Shown here piece after piece: positions 20,187 through 31,819 of a DNA stretch of 64,000 nucleotides. The notes below the pieces were generated by a model. That model ran no database searches. It saw only the letters and a list, made by a program, of their open reading frames with translations, and was not told the origin of the DNA. Made by a program: the position numbers and the translations under genes. The DNA comes from Zygnema cylindricum. Taxonomy: Eukaryota; Streptophyta; Zygnematophyceae; Zygnematales; Zygnemataceae. Positions within the stretch are counted from its first letter, which is position 1. The number at the start of each line of letters is the position of its first letter. The stretch covers positions 62,001 to 126,000 of the forward strand of contig JBBHKE010001767.1 of NCBI GenBank assembly GCA_037447655.1. The letters are read 5' to 3'.

Positions 20187-23153
20187 ATGTCGACGAAGCT
20201 AGCCGGTGGGCTGCTTTCTGAAACTCGCAGTAGCCCTTCCCCTTGGGCACTGAATTGTAGACTTGCTTACAGCCTGGCACACCCTGCCACGTGTCATTTC
20301 TGCTTCAGTGAGCAAATGTCAAGGGGTTCTGGCTTCCATGGGCACAGAAATGGTGTTACAGCGCAAGATGATTCCGATTCTGTCTCCAAAGAATTGTGTT
20401 CAGGTGTGTGATGACTTTCTAAAGCCAATTGTGCTTAATTATTATATGCTTGCCAATAATTGCCGAAATTGGTCTAATTGTGGGTGCAGCAGGTTGTCCC
20501 TTCGGACAGTACAGCTACTGTATGTTAAATAGACCTTTTTTGTTGTTGTTACGATGAACTTTTTTGCTGTGTTGTAACATTTGTTCGGTTCTCTGTGCCA
20601 ACAGAGCCCATCCATTTGTCAGCCGATTCAAACGGATTCAGTGATAGTCGAACTGTAAGTTCAGAGGGTTCGGACAGATTATCTGTACGATCTTTACTTG
20701 CATCTAAAACTGTGGAAGAGGAAGAGGATGCGGAAACTTTAGCCGACTTTGAGGAAATTTTAGCTTCAGAAGTAGATGTAGAGGTTGAGCGGCTACGAGA
20801 AATGACTAGAAATGGAGCCCCTTCTCAGCTCCGCGGCCAAGTGTGGATGTTTTTGCTCGGGGTGACAAAGCCTGACCGATGTGAGTACCATGCTTTGCCT
20901 TGTTGTAGCTGCATTAGTCGTTGGCAGATAGCTAGTTAAGCCTGAACAATTTTCTGTCAAACCCTCTGTCTAGCTTGTATTCCAAAGGTTTTCCTGGTTG
21001 TAAGCTGGACCTAGTTTATCCCTAGTAAATAGCCGGCATTGCTGGTTTCCAAGAAAGTACGTTATGTGGTTCATGAATGCCAAGGAGGTTAGTCACTTTG
21101 TTCTGGAGCAAGGCATGCACGTCAATAACTTGGCATGTTTTGCATTATATGTCACAGCTGATGAAGCCGGCTTGGAACGGAGAATATCAGGAGACTACAG
21201 TGAATTTAGCAAGTCGAATTCGGATGTCATGAAACGTGTCAGGGTGAGATTGCGATCCTTGAGATGTGAATTGTAGTAAATTCTCCAACAAGTATGTTTT
21301 TGGTTCATGAAATTAACGGTTTAGGACTATTTCAAAGATTAAAATTTAGATTGTTGCAAGATGAAAGTGGTGGAGTGTTGCATAGCGTGGCCTCAATTTG
21401 CACTGACATTTTTCAATTTCATGGTGTCTGCTGTGCTGCAATTGCTGGCTGTTACTTCTCTCTGTTCTTTTATCTGGCTCTCTGTGGTAGATTCGCAGGG
21501 CGAAGTAAAGCGATATCGACCTGAGATCTCACTATTTCATGAACCTGGGATTCGCGGAGTTTTTGAAAGAACGTTAAGTGCTTACTTATGTAGCCACAGT
21601 CATTTAGATTATAGGTGAGCTCCATTCATTTTATTTAAGTTGCTGTTTGGCATGCAGTTTTATTTGGTTTGTTTCCATATTTCTGGTATGGTGCAAGGGA
21701 CTAATCTCTCAGGACAAGCAGGGCTCAAGCAATTGCATCTGTTCTTCCTGGAGGGACTTAACAAGCTAAGTCTACCTCAGCTCGAAGGGATCTAGTTAAT
21801 ATTCACTTGTGCGTTCACAGCTGACATGTCCGTTGAATTGTTTGTTGCAGCCCAGATATGGTGCATCTGCTGGGCCCTTTGGTGTATTGTATAGGCAACG
21901 AACGGGACATTTATTCTTGTTTTGAAGCTTTAATGGCGAGACATCGTAAGGCCTTTAATATACCCAAACTTCAATGTTGAGCTCCTTTAAGGTTGATGAT
22001 AGTGCAGGCATCCGTTTCTGGCTCCATCCAATTAACTAGCTTGGTTACAACTTTTTATGTACATTTTCCTGATGTTCCTGTTGTTGGCATCTCTATCTGC
22101 TTGTCCTCTCTTATCGCTTTTTTTTTGGATATGAATCTGATCTTTGTCAGTTGACACTTGGTGCAGAAAACTCGTTCGCTGGCGATCGTATGTCACATAC
22201 ACTTGCTAAATTTATGACCCTTTTCAGAAACCTTCAACCTGCATTATATGAAACCTTCGAGGAGGAAGAGGTTGAACCTTCATCATGGGCAGCTCCTTGG
22301 TTACACGTAAGAAGACATATGACCCTCGTTAATTATGTCCTGGCTTTTACAGTGCGTGGCAAATGTTATAGCATAAACCAACCTTCTTTCTTGAGTATTG
22401 CTGCACTTCAATGATCCTGGTTACAACCTGGTAACTAGGGGGTGTTGACCCGAGCTTTTGACGTTTTGCTATGCAGTCTCTTCTATGCCGTGAGCTTCCT
22501 TTCCCTTGCGTCCTTCGCCTTTGGGACACCTATTTTTCCAGCGACGAGGGATTTGATCTCCATCCTTACGTTTGCTTGTGTGAGTGCCTCTGTCATCATC
22601 TTGTCCCTGTCCTGTGGTTTGTGTTGTCATTTCTTGCATATAGAGCAAGGTCTACTTTGTGTACTTTTCTTGGCTATTTGTACTTTTCTTAACTATTTCT
22701 GGTTGGTGGACTTTATGGACTTGTCTTTTGTGCAGCAATACTGGAGATGTGTAGTGAGCAGCTTTTAGAGATGGACAGCACGGAGCTTCTGGGCTTCATT
22801 CAACATCTTCCCTCCCAGGATATGAATCAAGTATGGTCCATATTACTTTGTTTAAGATCTCCTTGCTTTCTTAAGTTGAAAGTGCAATTATTTCACCTCG
22901 TCGTTTTACGAAAAGGTTTGAAATATGACTTTTGAGTGAACATAATGAAGTACTGTTGCATTGAGGTGTTATGATATGTTTTAAGGTTCACCTCTTGTCA
23001 TGACTACTTTCTGAAAGGCTGCCTCTTTAAATGAAGGGGAGATAACGCTTTATGTTCTTCCTAATTTTGCCTTCACCTGTTTTATTTGATTTGCAGATTA
23101 TTTCTCTTGCCTACAATATGCAAGAAAAAGTCCTCGCACGAAATCTGATTTGA
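20187..23153 (+). CDS. TBC (Rab-GAP-like) domain protein, nine exons, both catalytic fingers apparently absent
   Basis: Exons: 20187-20403, 20605-20880, 21158-21243, 21499-21614, 21851-21945, 22167-22306, 22477-22579, 22736-22830 and 23097-23153. All introns are GT..AG and phases agree, giving 394 residues. The N-terminal 120 residues are Ser-rich, with an acidic stretch (VEEEEDAETLADFEEI). The TBC domain runs from about 125 to the end: APSQLRGQVWMFLLG (motif A R..W), DMVHLLGPLVYCI, RELPFPCVLRLWDTYFS, and LGFIQHLPSQDMNQ. TBC proteins stimulate GTP hydrolysis by Rab GTPases in membrane traffic using an Arg in IxxDxxR and a Gln in YxQ. Here those positions read VKRYRPEI and YSP, so the protein may be a pseudo-GAP or Rab-binding scaffold. 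The first exon was accepted because its one-nucleotide overhang joins exon 2 in frame. An upstream non-coding exon is possible. Confidence 0.85.
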
Positions 23154-23159
23154 AACCGA

Positions 23160-24250
23160 GTCAACTCTTGTCACAAGTTAATGTCGTCAAATAGTTATGA
23201 CAAAAGTGATCAAAAATGTGTTTTTAAAAGTTCTCTTTGGCAATCTTTTGCGAAGCACTCCACACCAATACCCGATTGCAAAAGGACGATGGGTGTTGTT
23301 TGTGACTTGGTTTTTTCACACAGTCACTTCTAGAGTAATCAATCCATTCGAGGCACATTGGTGCCAGTATATATTGGGAGGTACTGCTCCCTTGTTGTTT
23401 TCGATGTAAGGTAGTGTGCACGGAGCTCGTGCCCTTTTTTTTTCATTGCAACACAAAATGCAAGCAGCATTGGCATGTGTCTGTTTCACCTGTGCCTGTG
23501 TCTGGGTGACGTGACATGTCACTTTCAGGTTACCCTGTTTCTGATAGACGTAACATGAGTCTCCGTCAGATGACTGTGTTTCTGGGTGACGTGACTTGTC
23601 TCTTTCAGATGACCCTGTTTCTGTGCGGTGTGACATTGGCTATGGAATGGATCATGTCTTTTGGATCAGTCTCTGTGTTTACAACACTTATTATTTGTGG
23701 ATGGTTTCTTATGTTGTGACTGTTTGAGATCTGTTCTGCAGTGGTGCTCTATGTGAGGCTCACTTTTGGAAGACTTTTCCTGCACATTTTCTCCCCTCGT
23801 ATTTTATTGTCTCACGTGAAATTGTTAGTCCCTAAAACATTTTGTAATTCAGCTTCACCTGCTCCTGGTGAATACAAGACAAGAGTCAATTGGATGAATG
23901 AGGTGTCACTGGATGGTTTCTTGGTAAACAACATACAGCTTGCTTTCATTCCTATTTTCCTGTTTATTAAAATAAATGCTCCTCGAAGTTTGTTTATAGA
24001 TACGCAGCACATATTACAGATATGTAATAAAGTGGCGAATTGGCCTCTCTATATAACTCCATCGCCGTGTTGTATAGTTTAATGCATCATGAATGCGACT
24101 GGGACTTACTTTTGAATCATGGCACACTTGCAAGAATAGACAGGTGTGTCTTTGTTTCCACGTAGTGTAATCAGAGATTGGTTTTAAATCTCTCTGTACT
24201 TTCTTAGTAACTAGAATGGGCAAATTACATTCAATAATTACTGATCTTCG
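23160..24250. other. 3' flank of TBC gene with a 39-bp minisatellite
   Basis: No gene is recognised. About 3.5 units of a 39-bp repeat lie at 23497-23640 (TGTTTCTGGGTGACGTGACT and variants, second unit 41 bp). The remainder is AT-rich with open frames that lack splice or domain support. Confidence 0.5.
23497..23640. repeat. 39-bp minisatellite, about 3.5 degenerate units
   Basis: Units start TGTGTCTGGGTGACGTGACA, TGTTTCTGATAGACGTAACA, TGTTTCTGGGTGACGTGACT and TGTTTCTGTGCGG. It lies about 340 bp downstream of the TBC stop codon. Confidence 0.8.
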
Positions 24251-26954
24251 GTGTAATTTGCGTAGGCACCTGAAGTTGGGTATTGAAGAAAAAAGGGCCG
24301 ACTTTATTAAAAAGCGCGATGGTAAACCATGTGAGTCCATGAGAACAAAAGGAAGTAGCATGGCAAAACCTGAAAAGCTACATGCCGGAAAAGAAACAAA
24401 GACGATAAGCAAGGCAAAAGCAACCAAAAGACAAAAAGATGGCCAATAAACGGGAAACACCCAAAGAGGCGAAGAACAACAAACGAAAAATCAAAGGAAA
24501 AAGCCAACATATATCAACAAAATCCCAACATAACTAAAAATCTATGAAAAGAAACCACGTAAGTCCCCGAACCCTGGAGGAGCACGAGGAGGGAGTTTCG
24601 GGACACTTCGACAATCCATAGCCGCAATAGACGATCCAAGGAGGATAGATGCCTGCACTCGTTGTAAGGCCACCGATAAACGTTGACGGTAAAAAGAAGT
24701 AAGTACACAAACAGAAGGGCTCCCAAGTCCCCGCCGCTCGAACGAGCGCCGCCCACAAGTACGGAGGAACTCGTCCAAAGCCCCAACCAAACAACCAAAT
24801 ATCTTGACCGCCATAGGAATGAATCCATCCATAGCATCGCGATGGGCATAATCACGCTCCTTCCTCCAAGCCGCGTCACGTGCGGCCACACCCCCATGTC
24901 GAGTTGCCCGATTAACGACTGTATCAGAGGTGGGGTTCGCCAAAACAACGTCACTAATTGTACGACGTGCACCATCAAGTAATACAATGTCAATGCGACG
25001 GGAAGGAATAATGTGGGAAACTTCTCGACGTACAGATACCCCGCCTCGGAAGCGATAGTAGCAATGGTGTCTCAAATCGTGTCATGCGCCTGAATCAACT
25101 CGCCTGCGTGGGAGCAACGAAGCAAATGAACGTCGTCGGGCTCAAGAACGTGGTCACGTGCGCAAACAAGAGAGCCAAGCAAAGGTGGGTGAGGGAGGCC
25201 AAGCCGAAACCTAAAGGCCGTGGTGAACTAAGCCGGTGTGAATCGGGGGGTAGATAGGATAAGGATACCCAATAGCCATGCTCCAAAACCAGGTCCGCTA
25301 CGGAAAAAAATCGTGCACGCGAAGAGTTAGAAGGAAGTGCCTCGAGAAGCTCGGTCTTAATAACGGCGACAACCTTATCAGAAATGGATTCCTGAACAAG
25401 TGCAATTGATGTCGAAACAAGAGTGGAAAGAACTGGCATATCCGCGATAGCAACAGGAGGAAGAGAACGAGATGCATCAAGAAGGGACCGCTAGAAGGCG
25501 AGCACACCGTCCGAAACTCGGGTTACAACGGTAGCCATAATAGGAGTGTCCCCAGCCAAAAAACGAGAGACAACAGTAGAGGCAACAAGGCAACAACTTC
25601 CCAAATAGGCAGCGTTAGCAACACGAGTCGTCGATAGTAAACACAAACCGCCTAAAAAGACAGAAAGAGAGGCCTGGATACGGGTAGGCCCAAACTCGCG
25701 ATCAAAAGCCCCGCGACCTAACAACGTGTCAAGAACGTCCATGAGGCGATCGTCAAATGCACAAAGGGACGACACGAAAGTAGGAGTGGGAGGGGAAGTA
25801 CGAGTAAGGTAAGAGGGGCGATGGGGGAAACACCGTGTTAAAAGTGCAAAAGCCACTTGGGGATTCGAAAGTTTAGGTAGGTCATCCACATGAGACAAAT
25901 ATGTCTGAAAAGCAAAATTAAGAAATTCCGTGATTTATGGATCAGAACCGAGCGGGTAACCTAACACACGAATGCCTTCGGATGGATGAGGAGTTTGGAA
26001 ACCAGGAGGGGGAGTGAAAAAAAGAAGAATAGGACGTGGGGACCAAACAACGCACTTAGTGGGTTGGACAGAAAGATTGAGTTCGGCCAAACAATCCTTG
26101 AAAAAGTTATAAGTTGATATAACTTGGTTCGAAGGACCAATAATGTGTGTGTCGTCCACAACTGAAGGGAAGACGCAAGATGGAAAAGTGGCCGCGGAAG
26201 CTCGGACGGCCCGGTAATGCGCAAGGGCAAACAGAGGGCCCCTCAGTTGTGGAGGAAAGTGGGACCAAATCACCATCAGTGGAAAAAGAAAGGTTGTTGC
26301 TCAAAGAATAAAAGGCCCCCACAAAAGGAAATATCAGGACAATCGGAGAAGGTGCAACCATAAGCTTGGAAAAAATGGCATTACGATCCACTATATTGAA
26401 AGCATTAGAAACATCAACCTTAAGGACTGCATAATCCATATGGGCATCTAACAACCCTCGAATCCCGTGGACCACAGCTTCGGAACCCCCCCGAGTTGCC
26501 ACTCCGAACTAATGAGGAGAGAAATAATCATAGAAGGCGGGCTGGAGCTGGATACAGATGGCACGTGACACCAATCGGTACAACACCTCGCACACCGCAA
26601 TAAGACAAATTCCCCCATTTTGCTTGGTGACAGCTACAAGGCGGGAGGCCGTGAGGAGAACACAAATACGAAAGGGGACCACCGACAATAAGAGAACAAA
26701 CTCGAAAAAACATATCAATACCTCGGGCGCCTGATTTCGGAGGCAAAATAACTCATATACTGTCGCGAAATAACTCATATACTGTACCCGATGGGGAACC
26801 CCTGCTGAAAGATGTGGAGAAGTCGTAAGTGCGTTAATGAAAGCATCCCGATATAGGATCAAAGGTGTGAATAGAGGGGGATTGAGGGGTGGGAACTGGT
26901 GGATGGAGAGCTCGTAGAATCTCGATAGTCTAGGAAGACCGTGGAGCAGGATTA

Positions 26955-28136
26955 TGTTGATATTTGTGTTTTTTTCTAGGTCTGTAATACGATAGAAAAA
27001 GGCAGAGGCAGTCTGCCTCTAACTCCCCTCTCCAAGCCCCCACACTTGTTGTAGTCACTGAAGGCTGGATAGGGAGCTAGAGCCATGGCTGCCTAAGCTC
27101 TCTAGTGAAGACAGGAGGTAAATAAGGTAGACTTACCGAAAGTTAGTTGACGGACCCAGGATTGATCCTGGTACCTACCGTCCATCAATCACAAACAGTC
27201 GGTTGCTTTAACCGTTTAGTCTAGCGCTAGTGTTAAGATATATAGGGTTTGACAATTATTTAATTAGTTACACGTAGACTTGTTCATTTAACTAGGAAAT
27301 AAATACGTAGTGCATAGATGCAGTTATAAATAGTACGGAGTACGGTTTAATGTATATGAAACGGATACCGGCATTTGTTTCGAACGCGAAACAAATACCG
27401 CGCACGTATTTATGACGGCTACGATCGAAAACTTGTTTTAATCGGACGGCCGAAAAAGGATGCCGAGATCGCGGAAGAAGATTTCGGCGGTTTGCGGTCA
27501 TCGCCACATAGGATGACACGTGGCAAAATGACATTGGATCGCGGCATCTCCGAGGATTACGTGAACAAATCTAGAGATGACATGTGTCGACTTTTTGGCC
27601 ATGTCGTACGATGGTCGTACAGAAAGTACAACGGCATCTGTACTTTTCTGTACGACACAGTATTTTGATTGGTGTCGTACGTCAATTGATAGAGTCTTAG
27701 AGGAGAGATAGGACTTAGAAAATTTCTGGTAGGTAGTCGGCTCTATGAGAGAGCACCTTGTATAAATGGCTTACTTTGGGCAGCCATAACTATCAATTTA
27801 CTTGACCATTTTCAGTGATTCTTTTTGCTGCGGACTCAGGGGAGTCCAGGCTACACACGGGTGTAGTCGGTTAGAGTTTTTTTCCGCCAGGATGGCTGCA
27901 TTTCTAAGGGAAAGTCAAAGTGGGTGAATGTGTCCAAATCTCATACTCTAACTTTGCATTCTGTGGTGGAACTGAGCACACATAAAGTGTTACTTCACAG
28001 GGGTGAAGCTGTATTGGGTTTGTGACTGTCAAGGGGTCAGTCATTTGGGTTTATATCAAGTTGGAGTCGGCACTACCTAGATTAGCTTCTTTTGGATCTG
28101 CCTACTCTGAGGGCCAATGGAGGTCTCAAAGTTTCA
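26955..28136 (+). mobile_element. solo copia LTR with perfect 5-bp target duplication
   Basis: The LTR starts TGTTGATATTTGTGTTTTTT and ends GGTCTCAAAGTTTCA, about 1182 bp. GATTA occurs directly before (26950-26954) and after (28137-28141). The LTR belongs to the family at 4-12 kb. The intact duplication shows a complete element inserted here and was later reduced by LTR-LTR recombination. Flanking LINE sequence is continuous once the LTR and one GATTA are removed. Confidence 0.95.
27147..27188 (-). other. tRNA-like nested hairpin in the solo LTR
   Basis: The plus strand reads TTGACGGAC (27147-27155), the inner hairpin CCAGGAT-TG-ATCCTGG (27156-27171), a short spacer, then GTCCATCAA (27180-27188). 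The outer stem has one wobble. It is the same element as at 4659-4704 in the opposite orientation. Confidence 0.65.
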
Positions 28137-28809
28137 GATTAAATGGCTGGAGGGCCCGAACCGCTTAGGAAAGCTCACCAACTCGGCCCAAATGAACCGC
28201 ACGACGATAATAGGATGGGACGTCTGAAGTCCTAGATCTACCACGTGGTGTGAAAGAAGCACTCGCAACGCAATCCTCGTGCTCAGCATGAAGGGCCTTC
28301 CAATCACCTCGAATGAATCGTCGGCATCGAGCCATAGTTTCTCGTTCCCTGCTACCACCTCCATGGCTTGGTAAGACTAGAACCCAAAGAGAAAACATAA
28401 AAAGGAGGTGCCAAGGTCCAGCATCTGTGGGATCGGAATAAATATAGGTTAAAGGGAGGTGGAGGGCGTCTTGTACTATAATCTGCACAGCCATAGGGAT
28501 CCGCGTGTATAATCGTGGACAGGGGGATCCCAAATCATACGCTCCAAGGACGTCCAAATCCCGTACAAATGCCCAATCTTCGCTTGTAGGTCCGGACTGG
28601 AGTGTGGTGGGAGGAAGGGTACTAGAGGATGGGCCGCCTTGGGCTAAGAATCGTGGACAACTCTTTGTATGCTGGGCAATACTTGCACCCGCCGCGAAAT
28701 GGTTATGGCACCCAATACATTCTATTCGTGTTGAGGCTTGTGTGCGAGGTTTAGGTGGAGGAGGTGGGAGAGGGAGAAAGGGCGAGGATGTTTGGCTGGA
28801 CATCGCTAT

Positions 28810-29447
28810 TAAATGAGAGGGAGATGCATGAGAATTGTAAGAGGGAGAGAAAGGGGAAAATGGGAAGGGAGAAAAGAAACCATGGTAAATAGATGGTGAA
28901 AAGAGTAGTGGGACGGAACCATAGGAAGGGTGGGAGAAAGGATGCGACGGAGAGAAAAGGGAGATATGTAAAAAGGGACCAAAAGGGGGGCGTGGGAAAG
29001 GGAATATGATTGAAATAGTGGTGTCTAAGGAGGGGGTATTGGGGGGTAAATGGCCAATGGGGAAGAAGAGGGGAGGGTAAATAAGTTGATTCCAAAGGAA
29101 AATTGGGGGGAAGGGGAGGGGGGGGAGGGGGGAGGAAAAAGAGGGTTAACGTGTCGAGTTTTGGTAAAGGGGAAGTGGCGGAGGAAATCGAAAAAATGGG
29201 GGGGGGGAGGGGAGGGGTGGGGAAGCTAAAGAAGTTGATGTTAAAAGGAAAAAGGATGGGGGGTGAGGGGCTGAAGGGAGAGGTGGGAGGAATTGTGTTT
29301 AAGTATCAGTTTTTGGTTGGACGGGAGAGGAGGACAAAATCAATGTCGAAAAAGGGGGTGGAGATGTGGAAAGCGTATGTTTCAGGGAAAAAATGGGGAG
29401 GAATCGCTGCTCGAGGGGGGGAGGGATGAGACAATGGTAGTGAAGGT

Positions 29448-29486
<39 letters not shown>

Positions 29487-29630
29487 AGGTTTTGATGTGT
29501 ATATAATTTAAATGGGGGGGATGGGGTTTTAGGCAATAAATGGAAAAGGGGGAAAGATTGAAGGATTTCTGAAAGGGGGCTGCACCTATGATTTCGCTCG
29601 TGGGCGTGCGGTTGGCAACAGTCGCAGGCC
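28810..29630 (+). repeat. purine-rich tract with a 38-bp poly(G) run
   Basis: The plus strand is strongly purine-rich from about 28830 to 29580, with GGGG runs throughout and an uninterrupted run of 38 G at 29448-29485. It lies immediately upstream (in minus sense) of the LINE start. Open frames here are low-complexity artefacts. Confidence 0.9.
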
Positions 29631-30195
29631 AGATCCGTAGCAACTTAGTGACGAGGAGTACCTAATCTCGCCTAGGGAGGAAGAAGACGACAAAGCTCAA
29701 ATCCGTAGGAACATAGTGACGAGGAGTACGTACTGTCGCCTAGGGAGGAAGAAGATGACAGAACTCAGATCCGTAGGAACATAGTGACGAGGAGACTCAG
29801 ATCCGTAGAAACATAGTGACGAGAATTACGTACTGTCGCCTGGGGAGGAATTTGACGACAAAGCTCAGATCCGTGGGAACATGGAGACGAGTAGTACGTA
29901 CTATCGCCTAGGGAGGATAGGGAGGAAGAAGACGATAGACCTCATATCCGTAAGAACATAGTGACGAGTAGTAGGTATTGTCTCCTAGGGATGAAGATGA
30001 CGACAGAGCTCAAATCCGTAGGAACATAGTGACGTGTAGTACGTACTGTCACCTAGGGAGGAAAAAGACGACAGAGCTCACATGCGTAGGAACATAGTGA
30101 CGAGTACTACGTACTGTCGCCTAGGGAGGAAGAAGACGGCTGAGCTTAGATCCGTAGGAATGTAGCGACGAGTAGTACGTTCTGTCGCCTAGGGA
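29631..30195 (+). repeat. 68-bp minisatellite, about eight units
   Basis: The unit consensus begins AGATCCGTAGGAACATAGTG, contains ACGAGTAGTACGTACTGTCG and CCTAGGGAGGAAGAAGACGA, and ends CAGAGCTC. One unit (29769-29803) is truncated to about half, and another has an 8-10 bp internal duplication (GGATAGGGAG). It adjoins the poly(G) tract. Confidence 0.9.
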
Positions 30196-30419
30196 TAATG
30201 GTAGGGAATGATAAGGGAGGGATTTGAAACAAGAGAGTAGGAGCCACTAGCTTGGCTTTTTATGCGCTTCTTCTTAAAATGTTATTTTGGGCTCTGTTGA
30301 TTGCTTACACTCTATTGATATTCTACTCTGAAGTTCTCAACGTCATTTTGCTCTTCCTTATGTACTTTGATGGGTTGCCATCATGCTTTGCTAATTAAAT
30401 GCTATCAAAAAAATTGTAA

Positions 30420-31085
30420 GATTTTATGTGCGATGCTAAACAATCTGAAGAGACGAAAAACCAACTAAGGGAAAACTAACAAAATACATGAAAAAACCAG
30501 AAACACAAAACTTGAATCAAGATAAAAACACTAACAAATATTATCTAAACAGCCCCAAAAATCTCTTAATCCCACTAAAATCAACTTCAAAAATCCCCCA
30601 AGCTTGGGGGATGACCCTCAGGGAGATGTGGAACACGTCGGCAGTCAATAACTGCAAGAATAGCAAAACGAAAAATAATAGAAACATTCACTGACTATAA
30701 ATCCACATAAAAACCTTGACATTTAAAAAGATGTGAGGACAAAAAGAGGAGGACTCCGAAGGCCCTCCTTGTCCAAAAAGAGGCGACTAGGAGAAATTGT
30801 TCCAAAGCTGTTCCCAATTAACTGAAAAATCTCTACCGTCACTAAAATGAAGTCATCCTGATGCGCTTTATCATGCGTCTTCTTTCTAGCAATGTCGTAA
30901 TTGGCCGCCCCAACTTGCTGAGCCGCCTTAGCGACAACTGTTATCGAGACAGAGTTTGTCCAAACAGTGTGCTTTGCAGTGTAACCAAAAACATCACGGA
31001 CACCATCGCGCAAGACAATTTCAATACATCGCGAAGGAATAATATGTGAAAGTGAGCATTTGCGGAAGTGGCGCAATAGTCTTAC
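30420..31085 (-). mobile_element. second LINE fragment, 5'-truncated
   Basis: The minus-strand frame at 30723-31076 aligns with the C-terminal domain of the LINE at 24542-25075: LSHIIPSRCIEIVLRDG versus VSHIIPSRRIDIVLLDG, and DDFILVTVEIF versus DGFIPMAVKIF. The RT is absent. 5' truncation is typical of LINE insertion. The breakpoint lies against the 27-bp repeat array. Confidence 0.75.
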
Positions 31086-31109
31086 TTAAGGTTCAGTCTC
31101 ATAGTCTAT

Positions 31110-31810
31110 TTTTTGGATGAGTTCTTTGTAATCACGAGCTTACATAACTGTTGTAATCCATGTGCTTACATGAATTGATGTAATTCACGCACTTACAATA
31201 ACTATGATAATTCATGAGCTTACAATAACTTTTATGAGTCACGAACTTACAATAACTATTATAATTTCACAAGCTCGCGATAACTCTTATAATCCATGAA
31301 GTTACAACAGCTGTTGTGATTCGCGAGTTTACAAAAGCTGTTATGATCTAAGAGCTTACAAAAAGTAATCCACGAGCTTACAATAACTGTTACGATTCAC
31401 GAGCTTGTTATAACTGTAGTGATTCACAGGCTTATAAGAACTATTATAATTCATTAGCTCACAAGAAGTTTTATGATTCACGAGCTTACAAGAATTATTA
31501 TAATTCATGCGTTAGAACAGTTGTGGTAATTCGCGAGCTTACAATAATTGTTCCACTTCATGTGCTTATAAGAATCGCTATGATCCACGAGCTTACAAGG
31601 AATAATTAAGAGCTTACAAGAACAATTATAATTTCCGAACTTATAAGAACTGTTATGATTCACGAGCTTACAAAAATTATTGTAATTGATGAGAGCTCAC
31701 AAGAACTGTTATGATTTGTGAGTAAGCAAGAAGTATTGTAGTTCACGAGCTTACGATAACTTTTGTAATCCATGAGCTTACAATAAATGTTACAATTCAT
31801 GAGTTTACTA
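31110..31810 (+). repeat. 27-bp minisatellite, about 25 degenerate units
   Basis: The unit consensus is CACGAGCTTACAATAACTGT followed by TATGATT. The core ATAACTGTTAT is an odd-length palindrome. Units vary by point changes and short deletions. It begins at the truncated LINE fragment and ends near 31810. Confidence 0.9.
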
Positions 31811-31819
31811 GTGCTATTT

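Larger units (their letters stand above)
24530..28803 (-). mobile_element. LINE with N-terminal zinc finger, RT and C-terminal nuclease-like domain, decayed, split by a solo LTR
   Basis: Minus-strand reading: the start at 28803 (MSSQTSSPFLP, Pro-rich) is followed by a C2HC-type finger (28660-28720, CIGCHNHFAAGASIAQHTKS then C). RT comes next: LSYCGVRGVVPIGVT near 26590, motif A VLKVDVSNAFNIVDRN (26380-26427), and motif C VVDDTHIIG (26136-26162). A helical thumb-like region follows at 25095-25898. The C-terminal domain (24542-25075) has RIDIVLLDGARRTISDVVLA, AARDAAWRKERDY and GFIPMAVKIFG. That last arrangement (Asp, then K and E before a Tyr) recalls PD-(D/E)XK nucleases seen in LINEs with a restriction-like endonuclease, which is an inference. 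No apurinic endonuclease domain precedes RT. Several frameshifts make it inactive. The solo LTR at 26955-28136 interrupts it. Confidence 0.7.

Noticed and set aside
24683-24982. Plus-strand frame over the LINE C-terminal domain
   Set aside because: Antisense shadow of the minus-strand LINE protein, whose second copy at 30723-31076 confirms the minus frame.
28751-29643. Gly-rich and Pro-rich open frames
   Set aside because: They are translations of the purine-rich poly(G) block and its complement.
31110-31810. CRISPR array
   Set aside because: The 27-bp units are contiguous without unique spacers and the context is eukaryotic; it is a minisatellite.
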